A DNA stretch of 64,000 nucleotides from JASLCR01 sp046462475. GTDB taxonomy: Bacteria > Patescibacteriota > Saccharimonadia > Saccharimonadales > Saccharimonadaceae. A program made the position numbers and the translations under genes. The notes beneath the pieces were generated by a model that was given only the letters and a program-made list of their open reading frames with translations, searched no databases and was not told where the DNA came from. Positions 25,919 through 34,795 of the stretch are shown here, piece by piece. The stretch covers positions 8,151 through 72,150 of the forward strand of contig JBKGVB010000033.1 of NCBI GenBank assembly GCA_046462475.1, read 5' to 3'. Numbering within the stretch: position 1 is the stretch's first letter; each line of letters starts with the position of its first letter.

Positions 25919-26389
25919 ATGCCAAAGGCGAAGAAACCAGCCCAGCCAAAGACCGTCCTCAACCGCAGGGCTCGCTTTGATTACGCTCTAGGCGACGAGA
26001 TCGTGGCTGGTCTCGCGCTTACCGGGGCCGAAGTACGCGCCGCACGCGATGGGCATGTACAGCTAAAAGGAGCTTTTGTCTCGCTGAAGGACGACGAGCT
26101 CTGGCTCAATAACGCCAGTTTTTCACTAAAGCTCAATGAAAAAGGCCAAAACGGCCGCACCGTTGATACTCGTCCGCGCAAACTTCTTGCGAACCGCAAG
26201 CAAATCGATCACTTCAAAGCCGAAAAACAAGCCGGCATGACCATTGTTCCAACAAAATTACTTACTCAAGGACGATTCATAAAACTCGTCACTGCGCTTG
26301 GAAAAGGAAAGAAGCGCTACGACAAACGCGAGACAATTAAACGTCGCGATCAAGAACGCGACACGAGAAAAGCGCTTAAACACTACTAA
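25919..26389 (+). CDS. smpB: SsrA-binding protein SmpB
   Basis: A 156-residue tmRNA partner in trans-translation (ribosome rescue). The oligonucleotide-binding barrel shows NRRARFDYAL, GLALTGAEVRAARDG (about 34-48) and the KRKLLxxxxQI-type segment RPRKLLANRKQI (about 85-96). The basic C-terminal tail KGKKRYDKRETIKRRDQERD that enters the mRNA channel is present. TACAAT ends 8 nt before the ATG. No tmRNA was found next to it. Confidence 0.96.
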   Translation: MPKAKKPAQPKTVLNRRARFDYALGDEIVAGLALTGAEVRAARDGHVQLKGAFVSLKDDELWLNNASFSLKLNEKGQNGRTVDTRPRKLLANRKQIDHFKAEKQAGMTIVPTKLLTQGRFIKLVTALGKGKKRYDKRETIKRRDQERDTRKALKHY

Positions 26390-26395
26390 AGAACG

Positions 26396-26426
26396 TACCC
26401 CTCTCCCGGAACCCGAGAGAGGGGTA
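26396..26426 (-). terminator. GC-rich hairpin between smpB and the convergent 26.4-kb gene
   Basis: TACCCCTCTC (26396-26405) pairs with GAGAGGGGTA (26417-26426), 10 bp, around an 11-nt loop. On the minus strand it is followed by CGTTCTTT. It may serve both convergent genes. Confidence 0.6.
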
Positions 26427-26440
26427 TATTCGTCACTACT

Positions 26441-26887
26441 TTATGCCAGGCGGACACCACGTGTTTGGTTGCGCCGAAGCTCCACAACACGCGGCGGCTC
26501 GAGCCGGAGACGCTTGATCCTCTTGCCATCGAACGACAGCTTGAGAAGAGGTACGGAAGCATCGTCATGCGCCTGTAGCAGAAATTCATCGCCACAACGC
26601 CGCAAGCCTATCATGCCCGTCGCCTTCCACCAGGACTCATCATCGCACATGCGCGCAAAATGCAGCCGAATTCCAGTGTAAAACCCACCGGAGAACAGCA
26701 CAGGAGCCGTATAGTACCGAATGAGATCGGTAACGGCCTCGCAGTTGCCCTCAGGCAGCAGCGTTCCGTGCGGCTCCGTCTCGGCCAACTTGGCCCGAGC
26801 CCTGAACCGCTCACGGACACGCGCTCCAGCGATCGCTTGCCTGACCAGCTGCTCGTTCGATAAGTCGAGAATGGCACGCATATCCAC
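26441..26887 (-). CDS. Hypothetical protein, GC-rich
   Basis: 148 residues from a GTG at 26887 (AGGAAG lies 9 nt upstream; an ATG two codons later is an alternative). It is Arg/Leu-rich and soluble: an N-terminal helix (ILDLSNEQLVRQAIAGARVR), a middle with aromatic strands (YYTAPVLFSGGFYTG), two Cys, and an Arg-rich C-terminus. No family recognised. It has a leader of about 40 nt after TATAGT, a ribosome site and a flanking strong hairpin, as in the other scattered GC-rich genes. It is divergent from the exonuclease gene. Confidence 0.7.
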   Translation of the reverse strand: MDMRAILDLSNEQLVRQAIAGARVRERFRARAKLAETEPHGTLLPEGNCEAVTDLIRYYTAPVLFSGGFYTGIRLHFARMCDDESWWKATGMIGLRRCGDEFLLQAHDDASVPLLKLSFDGKRIKRLRLEPPRVVELRRNQTRGVRLA

Positions 26888-26975
26888 AGGTCATCACTTC
26901 CTAAATCTAGTAGGTACGAACAGTGAAACTATACCACTTTATACCTTTTATGACAATGTCACGTATACTAGATAC

Positions 26976-27770
26976 ATGAAGTTATATTCTTGGAACGTGA
27001 ACGGCATCCGTGCAGTCGTACGAAAAGGTGAATTACAAAAATTTTTAGCACAATATCAGCCGGATATCTTCTGTCTCCAGGAGACAAAGGCCGAGCAGGG
27101 GCAGGCGGAGTTCGACGCCAGCGGCTATGAAGAATACTGGAACTCATCGAAAGCCAAGAAAGGCTACTCTGGCACCGCAATTTTTACGAAGATCAAACCA
27201 ATCGCTATTATTAATGACATCCCTCACGAAATCGCCCAGAAGCACAATCTCGAAGCTGACAAATACGGCCAGGCAAACGACGAAGGGCGAGTCATCGCTG
27301 CCGAGTTTGAAGATTTCTATGTCGTTACCGCCTACACGCCAAATGCAAAAGACGACCTGACTCGCATTCCGTTGCGCCAATGCTGGGACGAGGCAATGAT
27401 TGATTACTGCAGCGAGCTCCAAAAGAATAAGCCGGTCCTGTATTGTGGCGACATGAATGTTGCGCACACCGAAGACGATCTCGCCAATCCAAAGCCAAAT
27501 CGCGGCAAAAAGGGCTTCACCGAGGAAGAGCGTACGGGCTTCGACAAATGGCTTGAGGCTGGGTTTGTCGATGTATTCCGTCGCGACCACGAGGGAAATG
27601 GCTTTTATACATGGTGGAGTCACTTTGCAAAGGCCAGGGAGCGCAATGTCGGTTGGCGTATTGACTACTGGCTTGCTTCGAAAGACTTCGCGAATCGAAT
27701 CAAGAATCCGCAAATCCATGCCGAACAAATGGGGAGCGATCACTGTCCCGTGAGTATTGAAATTCAATAA
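26976..27770 (+). CDS. xth: Exodeoxyribonuclease III / AP endonuclease
   Basis: 264 residues from the ATG at 26976 (TATACT ends 6 nt upstream; the longer frame is spurious). All ExoIII motifs are visible: SWNVNGIRA (about 5-13, Mg2+ Asn), CLQETKA (34-40, Mg2+ Glu), the YTP segment near 113, GDMNVAH (near 153, catalytic Asp-Asn), RRDHEGNGFYTWWS near 207, and GSDHCPV (near 254, catalytic Asp-His). It repairs abasic sites in DNA. The gmk-like gene follows after 1 nt. Confidence 0.95.
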   Translation: MKLYSWNVNGIRAVVRKGELQKFLAQYQPDIFCLQETKAEQGQAEFDASGYEEYWNSSKAKKGYSGTAIFTKIKPIAIINDIPHEIAQKHNLEADKYGQANDEGRVIAAEFEDFYVVTAYTPNAKDDLTRIPLRQCWDEAMIDYCSELQKNKPVLYCGDMNVAHTEDDLANPKPNRGKKGFTEEERTGFDKWLEAGFVDVFRRDHEGNGFYTWWSHFAKARERNVGWRIDYWLASKDFANRIKNPQIHAEQMGSDHCPVSIEIQ

Positions 27771-27771
27771 T

Positions 27772-28398
27772 ATGGATTCGCTCCGAGACAAAACACTTAT
27801 CATGCTTGTCGGCCCGAGTGCAGTAGGGAAGTCGACCTTGATGAATAAGGTTATATATTTGCACCCGGAATTCGGCCGCGTGACAGGTTTCACAACTCGT
27901 GAGCCCCGAGCAAATGACGAGCCAGGACAGTACCGCTATCTCACAAAAGCAGAAGTGGAACAAAAAATTGAGAGCAGCGACCTCGTGCAATATGCCAGAT
28001 TTCCTACCACGGGCCAGATCTACGGTACCGAAATTATCGATTATCCCGCCACCTATAACATAAAAGACATCCTCGCTAATGCCGTAGCAGATTTTCGCAC
28101 ATTGCCATTTAGAAAAACGATCACTATCAGCCTCACTGCGCCAGTTGATGAGTGGCGCGAACGATTTCTCGACCGCTATCCAACCTCGAGCAAGGAAGCC
28201 GAAAAGCGACTGGAAGAAGCCAAACTTTCTATCAGCTGGTCGCTTAATGACCCGGAGACATACTGGCTCGAAAACCCCTCGGATCATATCACCAATACTG
28301 CCCAAAAACTCATCGAGATCGTACTCGACCAGCCTCCGCGCTCGACTCCTGAGACGCCCCGTGCCATACTCAAACTCCTCGACCAAGGCATCTGGTAG
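27772..28398 (+). CDS. Guanylate-kinase-like protein
   Basis: 208 residues. P-loop GPSAVGKST at about 14-22, followed by the GMP-kinase-type segment GFTTREPRANDEPGQYRYLT (about 41-60, equivalent to TTRxPRxGExxGxDYxFV), and EIIDYP-type and DRYP segments. The usual YGT motif appears as YGTEI near 84. It may phosphorylate GMP or another nucleotide; some key residues differ from canonical Gmk, so the substrate is uncertain. The ATG is 1 nt after the xth stop. Confidence 0.75.
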   Translation: MDSLRDKTLIMLVGPSAVGKSTLMNKVIYLHPEFGRVTGFTTREPRANDEPGQYRYLTKAEVEQKIESSDLVQYARFPTTGQIYGTEIIDYPATYNIKDILANAVADFRTLPFRKTITISLTAPVDEWRERFLDRYPTSSKEAEKRLEEAKLSISWSLNDPETYWLENPSDHITNTAQKLIEIVLDQPPRSTPETPRAILKLLDQGIW

Positions 28399-28434
28399 CA
28401 CGACACGAACTTCTTCTGGTGATATACTACACAT

Positions 28435-29265
28435 ATGAAACGGTATCAGAATAATCCATTTTTTGTCGCCGTAGATGGACTGAGGTTACTCTTTAATCTT
28501 GCTACTGGCGTCGCTATTTTATTTACTGTCCTGTCTCTACTTAGTATGTATTCAGGATCGAACCAGCAGCTTCAAACTGTCGAGCAGCAGTATCAAAATA
28601 GCTCCTACTCACCAAATACGTCGGTCCAGAAGCAGTATATTGACAACTTGCGCAGCCATTACTATTTTATTCGTAACTTCGTGCACAACCTAGATGGCAC
28701 TATGCTCGCACTCCTCATTGGAGCTGGTGTTTTGTTCCTTGCCGTGGCGATCTTCATAGGTGTTATGCTACGCGGCATTAGTGATTATACGGCCAGCGAA
28801 CTCGCCAAGGGTAAACCAGTCGCCATCAACGATGCCATACTAGTCGTTCTTAGGAATTTCTGGGGATACCTTTGGCTGCAGATTGTTATTGGCGTTAAGA
28901 TATTCCTCTGGTCGCTACTCTTTATCATTCCCGGGATCATCATGGCGGTCCGCTATACGTTGTCTGGCGTCAGCTATTTTAGCAATGACATGGGGGCAAA
29001 TGCCGCTACAAAAAAGAGCGCCGAGCTTACAAAAGGCGCATGGCTTACGACATACGCTTCGCATTTTCTCTTTAATCTTGTGACATTCGGCTTGATTACC
29101 AGCGTACTTACTCCTGGCACAAATGCAGTACTGTATAGCCAATACTCAACCGCCAAGAAGAAACCGAAAGCCCACATGCTGTCCTGGCTAAGCCTACTGG
29201 TACCGATCGGTATCATTGTCCTGACAATAATTACCGCTCTGATGATTATGGCCCAGCATCGATGA
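28435..29265 (+). CDS. Multi-pass membrane protein (DUF975-like topology)
   Basis: 276 residues with five to six transmembrane segments (about 15-39, 85-110, 140-180 as a long or double helix, 208-225, 247-272). An extracellular Gln/Ser/Tyr-rich loop follows helix 1. The segment FIIPGIIMAVRYTLSGVSYF matches the pattern of DUF975 and related proteins (FIPGIIxxxxYxxxxyil). TATACT ends 6 nt before the ATG, predicting a leaderless mRNA. The stop overlaps the start of the NnrD-like gene in ATGA, so the two are coupled. Confidence 0.8.
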   Translation: MKRYQNNPFFVAVDGLRLLFNLATGVAILFTVLSLLSMYSGSNQQLQTVEQQYQNSSYSPNTSVQKQYIDNLRSHYYFIRNFVHNLDGTMLALLIGAGVLFLAVAIFIGVMLRGISDYTASELAKGKPVAINDAILVVLRNFWGYLWLQIVIGVKIFLWSLLFIIPGIIMAVRYTLSGVSYFSNDMGANAATKKSAELTKGAWLTTYASHFLFNLVTFGLITSVLTPGTNAVLYSQYSTAKKKPKAHMLSWLSLLVPIGIIVLTIITALMIMAQHR

Positions 29266-30047
29266 GACCCGACTACTGGCAACAACAAACCCCAGGCAAG
29301 CCACTGTTTCCCGGTATAGGCTGGAACAAACCAGAACGACGCGACCAAGCCGGAAGACTTGGTATTATCGGAGGCAATAAACTCGGTTTCGTCGCTGTTG
29401 CCGAAGGCTATCAGGCGGCGCTTGAGACTGGGGCAGGGCACGTTCGCGTCCTACTGCCAGATGTATTGAAGAAGACCATTCCCGCCTCCATTACCGACGC
29501 ATTATTTGCGCCTACAACACCAAGCGGCAGTTTGTCGCGAGACGCCGTAGCAGAACTTGCAGCGCTTGAAGCCTGGGCAGATGGGATATTGCTCATTGGC
29601 GACACAGGACGCAATAGCGAAACGGCGATTCTCTACGAAGAATTTATTTCTCACTACGAAGGCCCTCTTACGATCACTCGCGATGCTATAGATCTCGTCA
29701 AAAATAGCCCACGCTTACTCGCCGAGCGACCAAATACACTGATCGTCGCTAGTTTTGCGCAGGTGCAGAAGCTATTTCAAGGAGTCTACTACCCAAAGAT
29801 GCTTGCCTTTAGTATGCAGTTGCTTCAGCTAGTCGAGACACTTCATAAATTCACCATCACATATCCGTGCACCATCTTAACACTCCACAAAGATACACTC
29901 ATAATCGCATCCGCAGGGCGTGTAGTGACACAAGCATGGGATCAGCCTATGGCAATCTGGCGGGGAAGCGTAGCTACTCGTGCGGCAAGCTATCTGCTAT
30001 GGAATCCTGCAACACCTCTCGAAGCTGTCGCTGCATCTATTGAATAA
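29262..30047 (+). CDS. Degenerate NnrD-like (ribokinase-fold) protein
   Basis: 261 residues resembling the C-terminal half of YjeF, the ADP-dependent NAD(P)H-hydrate dehydratase. The N-terminal RLGIIGGNKLGFVAVAEGYQAALETGAGHVRVLLPD (split here over about 31-67) matches the family opening, and ILLIGDTGRN near 110 and TILTLHKDTLI near 206 fit later strands. However, the catalytic GTGD near the C-terminus is replaced by RGSV (near 236), and no HPGE motif is visible. No NnrE epimerase domain is fused or adjacent. It is probably a pseudoenzyme or a family member with changed function. Translation is coupled to the upstream membrane protein. Confidence 0.7.
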   Translation: MRPDYWQQQTPGKPLFPGIGWNKPERRDQAGRLGIIGGNKLGFVAVAEGYQAALETGAGHVRVLLPDVLKKTIPASITDALFAPTTPSGSLSRDAVAELAALEAWADGILLIGDTGRNSETAILYEEFISHYEGPLTITRDAIDLVKNSPRLLAERPNTLIVASFAQVQKLFQGVYYPKMLAFSMQLLQLVETLHKFTITYPCTILTLHKDTLIIASAGRVVTQAWDQPMAIWRGSVATRAASYLLWNPATPLEAVAASIE

Positions 30048-30075
30048 TCACTATATACATTATATAATAAAGCCA

Positions 30076-30918
30076 ATGTCAGCTATAGAACAGTTACCAG
30101 TCGAGCCAACTCGTTATGAGCGGACCTCAGCATTTCAGAGTTTCGCCTCTGCTACCATGGCGCTTGATCAGCTTGGTCATCTGAAATCTTTTACGACAAA
30201 CGACTACCGTGCGCTTGAAGCAGCCAAACGATCGTTGTCAGACGCAACAGAAATCTTTGAAGCAAGCGACAACCCAGTAAATGCGCTTCGCGCTCGCACT
30301 TCCTTGGCTTTTGCCGATCTTACCGCTCGTCGCAATGAACTCATCTCCCGACGAAACGAATGGCGGCTTCCCGAAGGATTTCATGAGCTATTCATGAAAA
30401 GAGCTTTTATAAATGCCGGACAGGTGGCAATAGATGGACTCGACCTATATGAACGCGAACGTCTCAACCCAGAGCGACGCCGACATATAGCAGGCTTTTT
30501 GCACGAGCTCACAACACTTCTCGTGACACTTCGCGATGATCCTCTTCGTTTTGGTGTTCCTGCGAGCATCTATGACGATCAATTTAGCGACGGATTCCAC
30601 TTCGATATTATGCTTTATGACCTCACGAAACCTCATGATATGCGTCGCGCAGTTGATGTAAAGGCCTTTCAGAGGCGCGGCGAGGCCCCTAAGCCTAACT
30701 CTCGATTTGCGCGCGTGCTCTACGCATCAGACACTCTTCGCAACAATAAGCATACGACTTTCTGGAAGACAAGCGAGCCAGCCGCTAATCGACCGCACTT
30801 CCCAACACTCCGAGCACTAGTCGGCGAGCCAATGATCGAGTCGCCTATAGAAGTAAGAGAGAAGCTCTCGGCAATCCAGCAAGACTTATTTGAGCAAGCT
30901 TTTAGTGAGAAGTGGTAG
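30076..30918 (+). CDS. Hypothetical helical protein
   Basis: 280 residues from the ATG at 30076, which lies 7 nt after a TATAAT box; the longer frame from 29980 overlaps the upstream gene and includes the promoter. The first half is alpha-helical and charged (about 20-170), and the second half has a DGFHFDIMLYDLT strand region and a VDVKAFQRRG turn (about 175-205) that superficially recalls a nuclease-like core, though no catalytic set can be named. No membrane segments. Family unknown. Confidence 0.75.
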   Translation: MSAIEQLPVEPTRYERTSAFQSFASATMALDQLGHLKSFTTNDYRALEAAKRSLSDATEIFEASDNPVNALRARTSLAFADLTARRNELISRRNEWRLPEGFHELFMKRAFINAGQVAIDGLDLYERERLNPERRRHIAGFLHELTTLLVTLRDDPLRFGVPASIYDDQFSDGFHFDIMLYDLTKPHDMRRAVDVKAFQRRGEAPKPNSRFARVLYASDTLRNNKHTTFWKTSEPAANRPHFPTLRALVGEPMIESPIEVREKLSAIQQDLFEQAFSEKW

Positions 30919-31073
30919 GATTTATGTCATATATGTAGTCTTTTTTTCATCGGCGCGTGGAGGAAGTGGCATCTTTCGACCCAAAGAGATACATGGTATC
31001 ACCGTACTCCGTTCACCTTGCTTCACTGAGAAAAGCTTGTTTCCGCTGCCGAACCGTATGAGTCGTCAGTTTA
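30919..31073. other. Intergenic stretch, no feature seen
   Basis: About 155 nt between two converging genes. I see no tRNA, hairpin with a T-run, or supported ORF. A TTTTTTTC run follows 20 nt after the upstream stop but without a clear stem. Confidence 0.4.
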
Positions 31074-31778
31074 CTACAAATATGATATTCCTATAGATAC
31101 ACACCCATTGCTGTACGTCGATAGGGTATAATCGCCGCCGCCTTGGAACCACCCAGAAGTGAAAAGCTCTGGTGCATCTAACTCTTCACATGGTCCGCAC
31201 GTAGCTGGCGGCTGCGGGTAGAGACTATCATCGGTGACAGTGACCGTCAGATAATTAGTGTCCGGATCATACACAGCACGAAACCCTTGCTCCGGTTTAT
31301 CGAGTACATACTGGATACCTGGCTGACTCGAATCAAGATCCGCTGCTTGCCTAACGTCTTGCTCTGTATCATACCCAAATAGCTTCGCCGACCATTCATT
31401 CACCGTGTTACTATCAGCATTACACGCTACTAGACGACCTTGAGCGTCTGCGCGCACCTGCGTATCGCCACACATTTCACTGTGCGGATCACAGTCCGCA
31501 GGCCCAGGCTTCGTCGACACGGGGTCAGATGGTGCAGGAGAGGGGTTTAGCGAGGGAGATGTAGGTCTCGCTTGGGTATTACAATCCACACCATCTGCAG
31601 CAAAGACTGGAGTACTTATCGACACGACACCTCCAGCAGCGAGTATACACAACAACAGCCCAAGACTCTTCCGAAGGGGCGGGCAGAAAAACATTGCGAG
31701 CCCACACAGCAGCACTACGATAGCGACGAGCACTACCATCCACATATTCATTCCTGTCTGAGCTAAACACACTTCCAT
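31074..31778 (-). CDS. Membrane-anchored, Cys-containing extracellular protein
   Basis: 234 residues. Two hydrophobic segments (about 12-30 and 37-58) stand at the N-terminus; the second ends in STPVFAADG, which looks like a signal-peptidase site. A Pro/Ser linker (about 68-90) leads to a compact domain (about 95-234) with eight to nine Cys, including DCDPHSEMCG and TCGPCEEL, and Asp/Tyr-rich strands. The first lines resemble a cell-wall-anchor tail placed at the wrong end. CAGGAT precedes the ATG, and TACAAT lies about 30 nt upstream. It is the next gene after the sortase on the same strand and a candidate partner or substrate. No family recognised. Confidence 0.75.
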   Translation of the reverse strand: MEVCLAQTGMNMWMVVLVAIVVLLCGLAMFFCPPLRKSLGLLLCILAAGGVVSISTPVFAADGVDCNTQARPTSPSLNPSPAPSDPVSTKPGPADCDPHSEMCGDTQVRADAQGRLVACNADSNTVNEWSAKLFGYDTEQDVRQAADLDSSQPGIQYVLDKPEQGFRAVYDPDTNYLTVTVTDDSLYPQPPATCGPCEELDAPELFTSGWFQGGGDYTLSTYSNGCVSIGISYL

Positions 31779-31874
31779 GGGTTGATCCTGTTTTAATTAC
31801 TATTATTGTATTTATGCATAGATCGCATTAATTTCATTGTAGCATGAGAATCCGCGTTTGCAACATACTTTTTA

Positions 31875-32468
31875 CTACCTATATGATTGAGGTATAGCAA
31901 CAATCACGTCACGGCCGTCATTCGCGCCACCAAGCGTACATGAATAGAGAGTGAGACGAGGAGCAGATGTTCGAGCTTCTATAGAGATAGCGTTTGGCTG
32001 TACTGCAAATTTCTGTGACACTTTATAGACATATCTCACATGCTGATAGTCGACGATGATTTTTTTACCCACCGTTAACTCACCGATACGATAAAAAGGG
32101 GAACGCTTGTTTGTCCCACCTGGTGTAAAGTCCATATAGAAACGATGTGCGGCTAGCACAAAATTGCCCCCGTCTCGCGGATTGCCATTCTCGGAATGCC
32201 GCCACCAGGCGCCTTTTTCGAGTGCTGCTTCACCTCTGCCAAATGGTACCTTTACGTCGATAGACGGGATGTAGAGCATCGCTGTGGCAGGTCGCCGAGT
32301 GGATTTTTTCAGGACTTGGACCGTTTGGTTGTTCGTAGGACTCGAAGTAATACGTTTCATTTCCGGCGAGCTCGCAAGCAGTAGCACATATATGCCGAGC
32401 ACGACGAAACCACAGGCAACTATCTTGAGTAGCCAGCGTCTTGTGTATGCTCTATGGAGTCGTAGCAT
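31875..32468 (-). CDS. Sortase (class uncertain)
   Basis: A 197-residue cysteine transpeptidase. N-terminal membrane anchor at about 14-33, then the sortase barrel: AMLYIPSIDVKVPFG (about 64-78), the catalytic His in VLAAHRF (about 104-110), catalytic Cys in LTLYSCTLGG (about 172-181) and catalytic Arg in GRDVIVAIP (about 186-194). The WWRHSE segment before the His matches class D/E enzymes. It is divergent from a prepilin gene (76-nt gap) and upstream of a Cys-rich surface protein. Confidence 0.9.
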   Translation of the reverse strand: MLRLHRAYTRRWLLKIVACGFVVLGIYVLLLASSPEMKRITSSPTNNQTVQVLKKSTRRPATAMLYIPSIDVKVPFGRGEAALEKGAWWRHSENGNPRDGGNFVLAAHRFYMDFTPGGTNKRSPFYRIGELTVGKKIIVDYQHVRYVYKVSQKFAVQPNAISIEARTSAPRLTLYSCTLGGANDGRDVIVAIPQSYR

Positions 32469-32543
32469 GGGTATATTTTAGCTTGTTTTATGCATAAAAG
32501 GTAATAATGCACTGAATATATTTTTCTATGGTATACTTCCCAT

Positions 32544-33128
32544 ATGTCACGAAGCACAAGCGGCTTTACACTCGTAGAACTTCTCATAGTTTGTGCTGTT
32601 ATCGTCTTACTGGCAATCATCACGGGCATGACCTATAGGGGATATGTAAAACAGACACGAGATACCGAGCGTCAATCAGATATTCAAGCCATACGATCGG
32701 CCCTCGAAAAATATTACGATAAAAATGGCGAATATCCTGATATGTCCAATCCTGCTATGCAGAACTGCGACCCGATGAGCCAAAGCGCACGCGACTCGTT
32801 ACTCACACTTCTTCCTGGATTAGCCGCAGCAACAATGATTGCGCCAAATGCCAAAGCAGGAACAGTAACCTCTGTCTGCACCAGCAACGCCATACCGTCG
32901 AACACGACAACATATAGATACATGACCGTTGTCTACACTTCCACATACTGCAAATTCAAAATTGCAAGAGAAACGATAAGAAATGACATCGGTAGCGGAT
33001 ACTACATCTTGATGTACCGGGATGAATCCACCGGACTCGTGCATTTTTACCGAAGTAAACGAGGTGGACTTACGGTCGACCCTTCCAGCACACCTACGCC
33101 TCCTCAAACATGCAATTTCTCAAGCTAG
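32544..33128 (+). CDS. Type IV prepilin-like protein
   Basis: 194 residues with a very short leader (MSRSTSG), the prepilin-peptidase site G-FTLVE (Gly7/Phe8, Glu12) and the hydrophobic N-terminal helix to about 33, then the usual amphipathic helix (RDTERQSDIQAIRSALEKYY) and a globular region with four Cys. TATACT lies 6 nt before the ATG (leaderless). It probably forms part of a type IV pilus used for attachment or DNA uptake. Confidence 0.9.
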   Translation: MSRSTSGFTLVELLIVCAVIVLLAIITGMTYRGYVKQTRDTERQSDIQAIRSALEKYYDKNGEYPDMSNPAMQNCDPMSQSARDSLLTLLPGLAAATMIAPNAKAGTVTSVCTSNAIPSNTTTYRYMTVVYTSTYCKFKIARETIRNDIGSGYYILMYRDESTGLVHFYRSKRGGLTVDPSSTPTPPQTCNFSS

Positions 33129-33237
33129 TCCGCAAAAAGTCACTAAGTCCCTAATCCGTCAACCTTACATTTTTACTAAAGGCATTATATTAATGCATCT
33201 TGTAAATTAATAGTGCAGTGGTATACTTTAACTAATT

Positions 33238-33834
33238 ATGACTAAACCGACTGGACTAAGGGAACGAAAAAAACAGCAAACAAAAGATGCTATCTTAAAG
33301 AGCGCCTATTATCTTTTCAAGAAAAAGGGGTATGAAGACACTTCGATCGAAGAGATCACCGCACGGGCCGAATTTGCGCCACGAACATTCTTCCTCCATT
33401 TTTCATCGAAAGAGGACCTAGTATTTCCATATCTCGACGAGATCATGCAGTCGCTAAAAGCGATGTTTGAGCAGCGTGGTGACACACCAACGCTTATCGC
33501 TTTCAAGCAGTGGCAGCTCGATATTGCCACGGAGATCAAATCGCTCAAAGACGAGGACCACGATGCCATCCGCCGCGAGCTACTCGCATCAAGTCGCCAC
33601 TTGCAGGCACGACTCAGCAACATGCTCGACGACATCGAAGCGATTCTCGCCGTCGAACTAGCAAAAGACCGCCACCTCACAAAACCAGACCTCTCAGCCC
33701 GTGTGGCCGCCGCAGCCGCTCTCGCAATCTTTACTGCACTATACGAGTACGGCATCGAACGTCTTTCTCGCAAAGAGATCACCGAAGCTGTTGATTTAGC
33801 TGCCACTTGCCTCAAAGACACACTCGAAGTGTAG
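33238..33834 (+). CDS. TetR-family transcriptional regulator
   Basis: 198 residues. The N-terminal helix-turn-helix domain is clear: RERKKQQTKDAILKSAYYLF (7-26), KKKGYEDTSIEEITARA (27-43) and FAPRTFFLHFSSKEDLV (45-61). The C-terminal ligand domain is typical in length but not assignable. TATACT ends 10 nt before the ATG. A close paralogue lies 300 nt downstream in the same orientation; both share the RTFFLHF recognition helix, so they may bind similar operators. Confidence 0.93.
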   Translation: MTKPTGLRERKKQQTKDAILKSAYYLFKKKGYEDTSIEEITARAEFAPRTFFLHFSSKEDLVFPYLDEIMQSLKAMFEQRGDTPTLIAFKQWQLDIATEIKSLKDEDHDAIRRELLASSRHLQARLSNMLDDIEAILAVELAKDRHLTKPDLSARVAAAAALAIFTALYEYGIERLSRKEITEAVDLAATCLKDTLEV

Positions 33835-34135
33835 AGGCCAGCGTATAGCAAACCAGTTTGTAGGACTCCACTTATTCTGATCCCTGCGCGCGGTAAGGAC
33901 CAACTTTTTCGCAAAGAGATCATATAATCAATCAACGCCTCTATCGATTTCCTTAGAAAAACCATCAAACTTTCCGAGCTCTAGTAGGAGACATTTTGGC
34001 TCAAAAATCGCTTTACAATCTCCCACATAGTGCCATATAATGCAACTACTGTATGAATAACATTTGTGCAACAATCTGTCACATAAGCCCCTCTCTCGCA
34101 CTACGAAGGGCAGTATCTAAGCCTTAAATGCTGCT
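33835..34135. other. Intergenic region between TetR paralogues, possible gene remnant
   Basis: This 301-nt gap has no intact gene. At about 33908-33923 the stretch TTTTTCGCAAAGAGATCA repeats, with one difference, the 3' part of the upstream TetR gene (33765-33782), and could be a remnant of a third copy or a duplication edge. Further on are -10-like boxes (CATATAAT near 34033). The start of the second TetR gene is preceded by TTAAAT 6 nt upstream. Confidence 0.35.
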
Positions 34136-34729
34136 ATGACCGACACAACCGGACTACGACATCGCAAGAAACAGCAGACGAGAAGAGCCCTCCTCCAGAG
34201 CGCATATGACTTATTCGAAGAAAAAGGATTTCGTGAGACCTCCATCGAAGATATTACGACACGAGCAAACTTCGCGCCGCGAACCTTTTTCCTGCATTTT
34301 ACCTCCAAAGAAGAATTACTTTTCATAGACTCAGACTGGATGGCAGCGCAACTTGTAGAAATATTCAAGCATCGAGGCAGCATGACCGCCCTAGCAGCCT
34401 TTAAGAAGTGGCAAGACGATATCATCATACCCACACTCTCGAAAAACCGCGAGTATGAAGATATCCGACGACGCCTTATAATGAGCTGTCCTCAGGGCCA
34501 GGCAAGAGTCGCTAGCTACGTCAATGACGCAAAGACTCGACTTGCAGACGAACTGGCAAAGGACCGCGACCTCACGACGCCTGACTTATCAACGCTTGTC
34601 ACTGCCGCTGCCGCGGTAGCAATCTTTGTTGTCTTTTACGAACAGGGAATCCAGCATATCTCTCGCGCAGAAATCGCCCGAGCAATCCACGATGCCACCG
34701 AACAGCTCACAGGCTCTCTTGAGACTTAG
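34136..34729 (+). CDS. TetR-family transcriptional regulator (paralogue)
   Basis: 197 residues, colinear with the TetR at 33238: RHRKKQQTRRALLQSAYDLF, EEKGFRETSIEDITTRA and FAPRTFFLHFTSKEELL align without gaps. The C-terminal half keeps the pattern ELAKDRDLTTPDLS and a Tyr-Glu-Gly near the end but diverges more, suggesting a shared DNA target and different ligands. It arose by tandem duplication (inference). Confidence 0.93.
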   Translation: MTDTTGLRHRKKQQTRRALLQSAYDLFEEKGFRETSIEDITTRANFAPRTFFLHFTSKEELLFIDSDWMAAQLVEIFKHRGSMTALAAFKKWQDDIIIPTLSKNREYEDIRRRLIMSCPQGQARVASYVNDAKTRLADELAKDRDLTTPDLSTLVTAAAAVAIFVVFYEQGIQHISRAEIARAIHDATEQLTGSLET

Positions 34730-34795
34730 CCGGGAATGCAGCAGTCATCCCTCCGATAGAGCAAATAAAATGGGATGCGAAGCTGTATGCTGTTT

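Noticed and set aside
33309..33968. 219-codon ORF on the minus strand
   Set aside because: It is the antisense shadow of the first TetR gene, whose helix-turn-helix is unmistakable; the minus product is Ser/Arg-rich low-quality sequence.
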